Shown here: positions 1 through 7,561 of the stretch, one piece after another
How the letters are laid out: every line of letters starts with the position of its first letter
Position numbering within the stretch: the stretch's first letter is position 1
NCBI RefSeq assembly: GCF_034347405.1
Contig: NZ_CP133778.1
Span: forward strand, 124,001 to 188,000
Origin: Pseudomonas sp. CCC3.1
Lineage (GTDB): Bacteria; Pseudomonadota; Gammaproteobacteria; Pseudomonadales; Pseudomonadaceae
Direction: 5' to 3'
Length of the DNA stretch: 64,000 nt
The notes under the pieces: generated by a model
What the model saw: the letters and a program-made list of their open reading frames with translations, nothing else
The model's database searches: none
Told to the model about the DNA's origin: nothing
Position numbers and translations under genes: made by a program

Positions 1-2
1 CA

Positions 3-1436
3 GCCAGCCCGGTGTTCGACCCGCAGGGTGAGTTGCTGGCGGTGCTGGATGTGTCCTCGGCGCGGCATGAGGCCTCGCGCCAGAGCCAGTTTCACACCAT
101 GGCGCTGGTCAACCTCGCGGCCAAAACCATTGAAAGCAGTTACTTCCTGCGCCAATACGAACAGCAATGGTTGTTGCGCTTTCATTTGCAGGCCGAGTCG
201 GTGGGACTGTTCAGTGAGGGCATGCTGGCGTTCGACGGCGACGGGGTGATCTGCGCGATCAATCAAAGCGGCATCAACCTGTTGGGGCATGCGCGCGGCA
301 ACCTGCTGGGGCAGACAGTCGACAGTGTGTTTGATTGCTCCCGCGATGAGCTTTTCGCCCGCGCCAGTGTGCAAGCAAGCACCCGTTGGCCGTTGCGCAC
401 CGTGGATGGACGACGCTTGTTTGCCGCGCTGCGTGGTCAGCCGCGTGCAGCGCCAGTGTTTGTTGCGCCAGCGCCTGAGCCGGTGCGGCCGCCCCTGAGT
501 GGCATCTGCCTGGGGGATGAGGCACTGCAAACCGATTTTCGCCGGGCGCTGCGGGTGTTCGAACGTGACGTACCGCTGTTGATCAATGGCGAAACCGGGT
601 CGGGCAAAGAAGCATTTGCCAAGGCGGTGCATCAAGCCAGCGCCCGTGCTGACAAGCCATTTGTGGCGCTTAACTGCGCCTCGATTCCAGAGAGCCTGAT
701 CGAAAGCGAACTGTTCGGTTATCGCGGCGGCAGTTTTACCGGGGCGCGCAAAGAAGGCATGCAGGGCAAGTTGCAGCAGGCCGATGGCGGCACCTTGTTT
801 CTGGATGAAATTGGCGACATGCCGCTGGTGCTGCAAACCCGTCTATTAAGAGTGCTGGAAGACCGCGTGGTGGTACCGATTGGTGGCGAACCGCAGGCGG
901 TTGATGTGCGGATTGTCAGCGCGACCCACCGCAACTTGCAGGAGCGGGTGGCAGACGGCAGCTTCCGTGAAGACTTGTACTACCGGCTCAATGGCCTGGA
1001 AGTGGGATTGCCAGCGTTGCGCGATCGCACCGACAAATCGCAGTTGCTGGACTTTTTGCTGGCCCAGGAAGCGGCTGGGCAGCGTCTTTGCATCAGACCT
1101 GCGGCGCGTCAGGCGTTGCTGGACTTCCACTGGCCGGGCAACGTGCGGCAACTGCGTAACGTGCTGCGAACCTTGGCTGCACTGTGCGAAGAGCAGGTGA
1201 TCGAGTTTGACGACTTGCCGGTGGCGATTCGCCAGGTTCCCCTCAAACCTCTGCCGCCTTGCTCCGACAATCCGCTGGAAGACGCCGAAAAGCTGGCCTT
1301 GCTGGTGGCGCTGGAACAGCAGCGCTGGCACATGACCCAGACCGCCGCGCAGTTGGGCGTGAGCCGCAACACCCTCTATAGAAAGCTGCGCAAGCATGGG
1401 ATAGAACGCCAGACGCTATTACACGAAACCTCGTAG
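3..1436 (+). CDS. AcoR-like sigma-54-dependent transcriptional activator, 5' end cut by window edge
   Basis: Enhancer-binding activator of sigma-54 RNA polymerase. The frame stays open to the first base, so the N-terminus lies outside the window. Counting from the GTG at 12: the tail of a GAF-type sensor domain (about 1-60), a PAS-like stretch (70-130), an AAA+ domain with Walker A GETGSGKE (193-200), the sigma-54 contact loop as GSFTGA (240-245; the usual form is GAFTGA) and Walker B LFLDEIGD (262-269), then a Fis-type helix-turn-helix at the C-terminus (TAAQLGVSRNTLYRKL). Domain order and sequence resemble AcoR-type regulators of acetoin or alcohol catabolism; the target operon is not in view. 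The TAG stop lies inside the left arm of a REP element. Family call is firm, effector unknown. Confidence 0.93.
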   Translation, partial: ASPVFDPQGELLAVLDVSSARHEASRQSQFHTMALVNLAAKTIESSYFLRQYEQQWLLRFHLQAESVGLFSEGMLAFDGDGVICAINQSGINLLGHARGNLLGQTVDSVFDCSRDELFARASVQASTRWPLRTVDGRRLFAALRGQPRAAPVFVAPAPEPVRPPLSGICLGDEALQTDFRRALRVFERDVPLLINGETGSGKEAFAKAVHQASARADKPFVALNCASIPESLIESELFGYRGGSFTGARKEGMQGKLQQADGGTLFLDEIGDMPLVLQTRLLRVLEDRVVVPIGGEPQAVDVRIVSATHRNLQERVADGSFREDLYYRLNGLEVGLPALRDRTDKSQLLDFLLAQEAAGQRLCIRPAARQALLDFHWPGNVRQLRNVLRTLAALCEEQVIEFDDLPVAIRQVPLKPLPPCSDNPLEDAEKLALLVALEQQRWHMTQTAAQLGVSRNTLYRKLRKHGIERQTLLHETS

Positions 1437-1578
1437 CAGTTGCCGAGCCTGCGAGGCTACGTCCGATTGCGCAGCGATCCCGAACGCTCAGTGCAAGGTT
1501 TCTCTGACGCACCGCATTGTCCGGCTTGACGGCTGCTGCGCAGCCGGACGTAGCCTCGCAGGCTCGGCAACTGCTACG
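1432..1578. repeat. REP doublet (REPIN), family A, copy 1
   Basis: A 34-base arm at 1432-1465 and its perfect reverse complement at 1545-1578 flank a shorter spacer. The arms begin CGTAGCAGTTGCCGAGC and end ACGTCCG. A second copy with the same outer ends sits at 61444-61591. This is the layout of Pseudomonas REPINs, which are mobilised in trans by RAYT transposases; no RAYT gene is in the window. The stop codon of the upstream regulator is inside the left arm. Confidence 0.88.
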
Positions 1579-1673
1579 TTCTGCAGGTGGTTTCAAGCAC
1601 GTCTGTAAGAAATCATCAGGTGCGAAAAGAAGCCCCCTACGCTACCCTTCGTCGATGATTTACGAGGTCGACT

Positions 1674-3023
1674 ATGCACATTCATATTCTTGGTATTTGC
1701 GGCACTTTCATGGGGTCGTTGGCGGTATTGGCCAAAGAACTGGGCCATCACGTTACCGGTTCTGACGCTAACGTCTATCCGCCAATGAGCACCCAGCTGC
1801 AAGCTCAAGGCATTGAATTGACCCAGGGTTATGACCCCGCGCAGCTCAATCCTGCTCCGGATCTGGTGGTCATCGGCAACGCGCTGTCGCGTGGCAATCC
1901 GGCCGTTGAGTACGTGCTCAATAAAGGCCTGCCTTATGTGTCCGGCCCGCAATGGCTGGCTGATCATGTGCTGCAAGGCCGCTGGGTGCTGGCGGTGGCT
2001 GGTACCCATGGCAAAACCACGACCAGCAGCATGCTGGCCTGGGTGCTTGAGCACGCGGGCATGGCGCCGGGTTTCTTGATTGGCGGCGTGCCGCAAAACT
2101 TTGCCGTCTCGGCCCGCTTGGGTGATACGCCGTTTTTCGTCGTTGAAGCCGATGAATATGACAGCGCGTTCTTCGACAAGCGCTCAAAATTTGTTCACTA
2201 CCGCCCTCGCACCGCGATCCTCAATAACCTTGAGTTCGATCACGCAGACATCTTCCCCGATTTGCCAGCGATTGAGCGTCAATTCCATCACTTGGTGCGC
2301 ACCATTCCGAGTGAAGGGCTGGTGATTCATCCCACCACCGAGCCTGCCCTGCAGCGTGTGATTGAGATGGGCTGCTGGACCCCGGTGCAAACCACCGGCG
2401 AAGGCGGACAATGGCAAGCCCGACTATTGAGTGAAGACGGCTCGCGCTTTGAGGTGCTGTTTGAAGGTGCTGTTCAAGGAACGGTCGAGTGGGACATGAC
2501 CGGTCAGCACAACGTGGCCAACGCCTTGGCCACCTTGGCAGCAGCACGCCATGTGGGTGTGGTGCCGAGCCTGGCGATCGACGGCCTGAGCGCCTTTAAA
2601 AGCGTGAAACGGCGCATGGAAAAAGTCGCTGAAGTGCACGGTATTACGATCTACGACGACTTTGCCCACCACCCAACCGCCATTGCGACCACGCTCGACG
2701 GGTTGCGCAAACGGATTGGCGATGCGCCGCTGATCGCGGTAATCGAGCCGCGCTCCAACTCCATGAAGCTTGGCGCACACCGCGATGGCTTGCCGCAGAG
2801 TGTGGTTCAGGCCGACCACGTGGTGTGGTACGCACCGGCCAACCTGGGGTGGGACTTGGCTGCGACGGTGGCATCAAGCCCCGTGCCGACGCTGGTTTGC
2901 GACTCGTTGGAGGCCATCATTGCCGACGTTAAAGCCCAGGCTAAACCCGGTACTCACGTGGTGATCATGAGCAACGGCGGCTTCGGCGGTCTGCATGGCA
3001 AATTAGCGGACGCGCTGCAATGA
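1674..3023 (+). CDS. mpl: UDP-N-acetylmuramate:L-alanyl-gamma-D-glutamyl-meso-diaminopimelate ligase
   Basis: Cytoplasmic ATP-dependent ligase that re-attaches the recycled tripeptide L-Ala-gamma-D-Glu-meso-DAP to UDP-MurNAc, feeding recovered murein peptide back into peptidoglycan synthesis. The 449-residue length and Mur-ligase architecture fit: an N-terminal nucleotide-binding start (MHIHILGICGTFMGS), the ATP P-loop GTHGKTTTSSM near residue 110, and a C-terminal domain with YDDFAHHPTA. The Mpl-typical opening separates it from MurC. It overlaps ubiX by 4 bases (ATGA), so the two are probably cotranscribed. LdcA, another recycling enzyme, lies at 30.3 kb. Confidence 0.96.
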   Translation: MHIHILGICGTFMGSLAVLAKELGHHVTGSDANVYPPMSTQLQAQGIELTQGYDPAQLNPAPDLVVIGNALSRGNPAVEYVLNKGLPYVSGPQWLADHVLQGRWVLAVAGTHGKTTTSSMLAWVLEHAGMAPGFLIGGVPQNFAVSARLGDTPFFVVEADEYDSAFFDKRSKFVHYRPRTAILNNLEFDHADIFPDLPAIERQFHHLVRTIPSEGLVIHPTTEPALQRVIEMGCWTPVQTTGEGGQWQARLLSEDGSRFEVLFEGAVQGTVEWDMTGQHNVANALATLAAARHVGVVPSLAIDGLSAFKSVKRRMEKVAEVHGITIYDDFAHHPTAIATTLDGLRKRIGDAPLIAVIEPRSNSMKLGAHRDGLPQSVVQADHVVWYAPANLGWDLAATVASSPVPTLVCDSLEAIIADVKAQAKPGTHVVIMSNGGFGGLHGKLADALQ

Positions 3024-3649
3024 GCGGCCCGGAGCGCATCACCCTGGCCGTGACCGGCGCCTCGGGCATGCAATACGCGTTGCGCCTGCTCGATTGCCTG
3101 GTGCGGGAAGACCGCGAAGTTCACTTCCTGATTTCCAAAGCGGCGCAATTGGTCATGGCGACCGAAACCGATGTCATCCTGCCGCCCAAGCCACAAACCA
3201 TGCAGACCTTTCTGATCGAATACACGGGCGCGGCTGCCGGGCAGATTCGGGTGTATGGCAAGGAAGACTGGATGTCGCCGGTGGCGTCGGGCTCCGGGGC
3301 GCCGGCGGCGATGGTCGTGGTGCCATGTTCGACGGGCACGCTGTCGGCGATTGCCTCCGGTGCGTGCAACAACCTGATTGAGCGGGCGGCCGATGTGACG
3401 CTTAAAGAGCGTCGTCAGCTGATATTAGTGCCGCGTGAGGCGCCGTACTCCAGCATCCACCTGGAGAACATGCTCAAGCTGTCGAACTTGGGCGCCATCA
3501 TCTTGCCTGCGTCCCCAGGTTTCTATCACCAGCCGCAGACCATCGATGACCTGGTGGACTTTGTGGTGGCGCGTATTCTGAATCTGCTCAATATCCCGCA
3601 AGACATGCTCCCGCGCTGGGGCGAGCACCATGTCGGCGGCGATGAGTAA
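3020..3649 (+). CDS. ubiX: Flavin prenyltransferase UbiX
   Basis: Makes prenylated FMN from FMN and dimethylallyl phosphate, the cofactor of the UbiD decarboxylase in ubiquinone synthesis. The 209 residues include the flavin-binding N-terminal motif VTGASGMQYA and the conserved segments MVVVPCSTGTLSAIASG and LVPREAPYSSIHLENM typical of the family. The start overlaps the mpl stop by 4 bases, and the end overlaps the next lipoprotein gene. The mpl-ubiX pairing is common in Pseudomonas. Confidence in the family is high. Confidence 0.96.
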   Translation: MSGPERITLAVTGASGMQYALRLLDCLVREDREVHFLISKAAQLVMATETDVILPPKPQTMQTFLIEYTGAAAGQIRVYGKEDWMSPVASGSGAPAAMVVVPCSTGTLSAIASGACNNLIERAADVTLKERRQLILVPREAPYSSIHLENMLKLSNLGAIILPASPGFYHQPQTIDDLVDFVVARILNLLNIPQDMLPRWGEHHVGGDE

Positions 3650-3929
3650 GTCACTGCTGGCGTTGCTGCTGGGCGTGCAACTCAGTGGCTGCGCCAGTGT
3701 CAGTACGCTGGACGCCGCCCAGCCGGGCGCGCCGATTGTCTACTCAGGAACTCGACTGGACTGGTATGCCCTGCAAGGGGGCTGCTGTGCAAAAGATCGC
3801 TTTGGCGCTGATGCACCGCGTTACCCGGCTCTGGACCTGCCCGCCAGCGCGTTGCTGGATACCGTGTTATTGCCCTTGTCGGTGTTGACTGTGCTGGGCG
3901 TGGGGTTTCAGGCCACGGGTGGGCTTTAA
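3630..3929 (+). CDS. YceK/YidQ-like small lipoprotein
   Basis: Small predicted lipoprotein of 99 residues (95 if the ATG at 3642 is used). A hydrophobic signal peptide ends in the lipobox LSGC, predicting lipidation of that cysteine and an envelope location. The mature part has YSGTRLDW and a C-terminal hydrophobic stretch (LLDTVLLPLSVLTVLG), the layout of the YceK/YidQ family, whose function is not established. It overlaps the end of ubiX and probably shares its transcript. A GGGGCGAG stretch favours 3630, while the signal peptide would also suit 3642. It is the last GC-rich gene before the AT-rich island. Confidence 0.75.
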   Translation: MSAAMSKSLLALLLGVQLSGCASVSTLDAAQPGAPIVYSGTRLDWYALQGGCCAKDRFGADAPRYPALDLPASALLDTVLLPLSVLTVLGVGFQATGGL

Positions 3930-4283
3930 CTGTCTTATTAACCAAGACTAAAAGCCCTACGTTGTATTGCGCGTGTATTTAATGGATGAGTTAGTAAGTT
4001 GAAAGGAAGTGTGTATCAAGAAATCGTGATTCTTGAAGATTAATGTCCTATTCGGAATTGGCGCTAATTCTAAGTTTGCGAGTCCTACAGTGTGTGGTGT
4101 TTAAATTACGCTAGATGAAATATTTGTTGTGAAATTGAAATGTTTTGAACGGTGGGGCGTGAATATCAGGTGTGCAAACTTGATCGATGGCTATTAGCAT
4201 GGAGGCGTGAAAGTTCTGCGCTTCATTGATTATGTGTTGTCGCTTACTCATCGTTTTGTGACTATCGATCAGGAATAACAAAA
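3930..4283. other. AT-rich intergenic gap at the left edge of the island
   Basis: About 350 bases with no convincing ORF. Base composition changes abruptly from GC-rich to AT-rich just after 3930, marking the island boundary. It must carry the leader of the aminotransferase gene: an AGGA ribosome-binding sequence lies about 10 bases before the ATG at 4284. A 7-base inverted repeat is at 4016-4036. I cannot assign -35 and -10 boxes with confidence and see no tRNA, integrase remnant or insertion sequence. Confidence 0.6.
4016..4036. promoter_or_regulatory. Inverted repeat, possible operator upstream of the island genes
   Basis: The arms TCAAGAA and TTCTTGA are perfect complements separated by 7 bases. 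Size and spacing suit a dimeric regulator site about 250 bases before the first island gene. No regulator gene is in the island, and in AT-rich DNA such a repeat can arise by chance. Confidence 0.3.
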
Positions 4284-5483
4284 ATGAAAAAATCGACTTT
4301 GTCCAAGAACAACTGTCTGACTGAGCTGGAAGTGTATGGCTTGTCGGCGCCTTACAATTTGGCAGATGGGCATAGCTACTTGTCAGCAACACAGTATTTC
4401 AGTTCCGTAGTCACTGCGTTGCCTGAATTGTGGGGGGCTGCTGAGAAAATCCCAGTGCCTGAAATGGAATTATTATTTAAAGAAAAATTTTCTAATTATT
4501 TCGGGCTTGAAGGTCTTAAAGGGCACACTTTATTTTCTGTGTGCCCTACGGCGTCGAACAGTATTGATATTGTTGGCGCGTGGGCGCGAGAAATGAATTA
4601 TACCGTTGGTTTGGTAGAACCTACTTTTGATAACCTGGCGCAATTGCTGAGGCGTCGTGAAGTTAATCTAAAGCCTGTAGCAGAAGCGATATTCAACGAT
4701 ATCGGGTGTTTGCGGGAAGTTCTAGCTAAAGAAAAAATTGATGTGCTGTTCATGGTCAATCCCAACAACCCGACAGGCACGGTCATCAGCGAAGGCATGA
4801 TGTCGCAAATCATGGACCTTTGCGTTGAGCAGGGCGTGGTCGTGGTGCTCGATACTTCATTCAGGTTCTGCAATAACAACACGGTTGATGAATATCAGAT
4901 GCTGTTGGAAAAAAAGGCCTCCTTTATCATTCTTGAGGACACTGGGAAGCAGTGGCCGAGTCTAGACACTAAGGTTAGCCTCCTTTCGTACAGTGAAGAT
5001 ATTGCTGCCAATGTCCGTAGCATATATGAAGAACTTTACCTGTGTAGCTCAAATCTATCTCTGCGTATTCTTATTGAATTTATAGAGGCTACGCAGGCCA
5101 AAGGTGGAATCTCTTATATTCAGTCACTGGTGAGAGATAATGCCAGGTACGCCTATAAAACGTTATCGACTACGCAGGTTGTGGTTGAATCACCTTCCAG
5201 TGACGCAACCATGAGTGTGGTCTGGCTGAATATAGAATCTACGGGGCTTGATGATTTGAGTCTGACGGCTTATTTGGCAACTTATGGGGTTGCGGTGTTG
5301 CCGGGTCGTTACTTTTATTGGAACAGCCATCATACAGCAGGACACAACCGGGTGAGAATTGCGGTACTTAAACCGGATCATGTGTTCAAGCAGTCCATCG
5401 ATCAGTTGAAAAAAGCATTAAATAGTCTGACCGAAAGTCAGGCGCTGAAGGTAGAGGCTTCGCACCAATTGGCGTACGTATGA
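4284..5483 (+). CDS. PLP-dependent aminotransferase, class I/II fold (island gene 1)
   Basis: Predicted cytoplasmic aminotransferase or related PLP enzyme of 399 residues, close to the usual fold-type I length. Visible motifs: NPNNPTG at 159-165, the cofactor-ring aspartate in VVVLD (D190), the probable Schiff-base lysine K222 in EDTGKQWPSLDTK, and a C-terminal RVRIA (R358) placed like the substrate-carboxylate arginine. The segment around K222 differs from the usual SxSK-GxRxG, with lysine (K230) where an arginine normally sits, so it belongs to a divergent branch and the substrate cannot be predicted. The start has an AGGA site about 10 bases upstream. Its stop overlaps the next start (ATGA), implying translational coupling. 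AT-rich codon use unlike the core genes suggests horizontal transfer. Confidence 0.85.
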   Translation: MKKSTLSKNNCLTELEVYGLSAPYNLADGHSYLSATQYFSSVVTALPELWGAAEKIPVPEMELLFKEKFSNYFGLEGLKGHTLFSVCPTASNSIDIVGAWAREMNYTVGLVEPTFDNLAQLLRRREVNLKPVAEAIFNDIGCLREVLAKEKIDVLFMVNPNNPTGTVISEGMMSQIMDLCVEQGVVVVLDTSFRFCNNNTVDEYQMLLEKKASFIILEDTGKQWPSLDTKVSLLSYSEDIAANVRSIYEELYLCSSNLSLRILIEFIEATQAKGGISYIQSLVRDNARYAYKTLSTTQVVVESPSSDATMSVVWLNIESTGLDDLSLTAYLATYGVAVLPGRYFYWNSHHTAGHNRVRIAVLKPDHVFKQSIDQLKKALNSLTESQALKVEASHQLAYV

Positions 5484-6442
5484 AGACTGTCTTAGTCACT
5501 GGGGACTTTGACATTCCCGAGGGCGCTTTGCCCCCTGATATTAAGCTGATTCACCTGCGCACACTGGTCAATGAACACTCTATTCGTGAGGCATTGCCTT
5601 TTGTGCAAGGCTATATCGTCGGGGGACCAGAGTATGTGTCTTCTGAATTGCTCAGCATGGCAACAGAGTTGAAACATCTTGTCGTGATGGGAACCGGTAC
5701 AGCCAGCTTTGTAGACATAGAAGCTGCGACTCAGCGAGGTATACGTGTCTCAAACACGCCAGGGCTAAACGTTCAGGCCGTCGTAGAGTTTACTTTGGCT
5801 ATGATGACTGTTTGTACGGCTGGCGTCTTTGAGAGTATTGAGTGCGTTAAAGACGGCAGCCGTTGGCCCCAGACCGTGCGTCCCTCTATCGCAGATCAGA
5901 GCATTGGAATCATCGGTATGGGCAATATCGGACAAGCGCTCGCCAAAGAATTCCATATAAAAGGGTGTAGGCAACTGTATTACTGGTCACGGCAAAGAAA
6001 ATATGCGGCTGAGTTGGAGCTTGGTTTAAATTACACCTCAATTAAGGACATGGTAAAGACAGTTAAATATTTGTTTATTCATATTGCTGGGTGTGATGAA
6101 ACATATAGGTTGATTGATGCCGATGTACTAGACAAGTCAAAATCTGATTTGTCGATTTTCAATATGTCAAGTCCGAAAATTATTTGTTCAGTTGCTCTTA
6201 GAAAATATTTGATAAATAATCCAGAAGCCTTCTGTTTTATTGATGGGTATTACAATGAGTGGATTAGTAATGCCGGGGTTTTAGGCGATCCTTATAAATT
6301 ACTGGAGTTGCCTTTTGGAAGTTTAGTAGCCACTTCGCATCTGAGTGCCCTGAGAAAAGATGCACTAAAAAATATTCTGATAAGCGCTATAGCGACACTC
6401 AATGTTTGTTTTGATGCAGGATCTGAAAGCAAAAGGCTTTAG
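5480..6442 (+). CDS. D-2-hydroxyacid dehydrogenase-family protein with an altered active site (island gene 2)
   Basis: A 320-residue member of the NAD(P)-dependent D-isomer 2-hydroxyacid dehydrogenase family. The Rossmann motif GMGNIG is at 146-151, followed after the second strand by WSRQRK (169-174), a pattern often seen in NADPH-preferring hydroxypyruvate/glyoxylate reductases. The catalytic histidine is probably H287 (SHLSA), with an acid near E260. The arginine that normally follows an asparagine (N-x-x-R-G) is missing: the local sequence is FNMSSPK. It may therefore reduce an atypical substrate, use another residue to bind the carboxylate, or not be a dehydrogenase at all. Coupled to the aminotransferase by a 4-base overlap, it could supply or consume the same 2-oxo acid. 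Confidence 0.8.
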   Translation: MKTVLVTGDFDIPEGALPPDIKLIHLRTLVNEHSIREALPFVQGYIVGGPEYVSSELLSMATELKHLVVMGTGTASFVDIEAATQRGIRVSNTPGLNVQAVVEFTLAMMTVCTAGVFESIECVKDGSRWPQTVRPSIADQSIGIIGMGNIGQALAKEFHIKGCRQLYYWSRQRKYAAELELGLNYTSIKDMVKTVKYLFIHIAGCDETYRLIDADVLDKSKSDLSIFNMSSPKIICSVALRKYLINNPEAFCFIDGYYNEWISNAGVLGDPYKLLELPFGSLVATSHLSALRKDALKNILISAIATLNVCFDAGSESKRL

Positions 6443-6642
6443 CGCTGTTGGCAGATTGATTTATAGCCTGTAATTGAAACATTTAAAATGTATTCGGCGA
6501 TTGTGAGCGCGGTATGGTATGGGCGGCATAAGTTACGCTGTAAATTTTCCTGAATCATAATGTTTAGCGTGTTTGCGGATTGAATGAGTCTATAAATAAA
6601 GCCTCGGCGAGGTGTTGCCTGCTGTAATAGGAGAGGGTGAGA

Positions 6643-7518
6643 GTGAAGTGCATAGGAATCATATTTGATGAAAGGCATGAGTTGATCGAGTACGTAGCGA
6701 GCAGAATAGAAAGTGAAGGAGGAGAAGTTAGGTTTATTCATTATACGGATTTGGTGTTGAGGTTTGATTCAAGTGGGCTTTTTGATGGGTTGGATATTTT
6801 ATATTTAGATCGAATGGGTGAGAGAACTCAGGGGTATGCAACGCAACTAATGTTGTTGGCGAATATTGAGAGCGGTCAGTGTCCGATTCCGATTGTTAAT
6901 GAGCCGTCCGCTTATTTGATTGCAAGAAATAAAGCGCTGATGTATCAGGCGCTATGGGAAAAAAACATCCCGATACCGGAAACTGCGATTGTTTATAGTT
7001 GGGAACATATTGACAGCTTTTTAGACACGCACTCCTGTCGGGCGGTCGTCGTTAAGTCTCTGCTGGGATACAGTGCTGAGGAGGTGTTTGTTTATCCTGA
7101 TGCTGGCAACAGGAAGGGTATTAACGATATTTTGATTCGAGATGGGATGGTCGTTGTTCAGAAATACGTTGTACGGGAAAATAAGTATATTTGGCGTGTT
7201 GATATAGTTGATGGAATTGCTGTAACAGGTAGTCGGGATTATGCCTGCGATGATCAAGAGGCTTTGCCTTTGTGTAATTACGCACAAGGAGGTGAGAGTG
7301 ATGATGTGCTGGTGTGTGACATTCCTCCTGATATTGTTCGTTGCTCAATTGATGCAGTGAAAGCTTTAAGTTTGGTGGTGGCTGGTGTGGATGTGATCGT
7401 CGATGATAACGGTGAGATTTATATAATAGAAGTTAACCCTGAGCCGAATGTGCTTTTCGAGGATGCTTTCACAAAAGCGATCGCTAATTATTTGCTCGCT
7501 CAGAGTGCTGGGAATTAG
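6643..7518 (+). CDS. ATP-grasp family ligase, RimK/LysX-like (island gene 3)
   Basis: Predicted ATP-dependent carboxylate-amine ligase of 291 residues. The GTG at 6643 (VKCIGIIFDE) is preferred over the GTG at 6637 because the AGGAG at 6629-6633 is too close to the earlier codon. An N-terminal substrate domain is followed by the ATP-grasp core: VVVKSLLGYSAEE (phosphate-loop region), VVQKYV, and the metal-binding end IYIIEVNPEPN. The family joins an acyl phosphate to an amine, making peptide or amide bonds. Here it probably joins an amino acid or related acid made by the neighbouring enzymes, but the substrates are unknown. A 200-base spacer separates it from the preceding gene, so it may have its own promoter. 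Confidence 0.85.
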   Translation: MKCIGIIFDERHELIEYVASRIESEGGEVRFIHYTDLVLRFDSSGLFDGLDILYLDRMGERTQGYATQLMLLANIESGQCPIPIVNEPSAYLIARNKALMYQALWEKNIPIPETAIVYSWEHIDSFLDTHSCRAVVVKSLLGYSAEEVFVYPDAGNRKGINDILIRDGMVVVQKYVVRENKYIWRVDIVDGIAVTGSRDYACDDQEALPLCNYAQGGESDDVLVCDIPPDIVRCSIDAVKALSLVVAGVDVIVDDNGEIYIIEVNPEPNVLFEDAFTKAIANYLLAQSAGN

Positions 7519-7561
7519 TAGTTGATCCTGTATGGGTATAGTGCTTGCGATAGGAGTGGAG

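Noticed and set aside
6488..6553. A 21-codon open frame in the spacer between island genes 2 and 3
   Set aside because: No ribosome-binding site and a length expected by chance in this composition.
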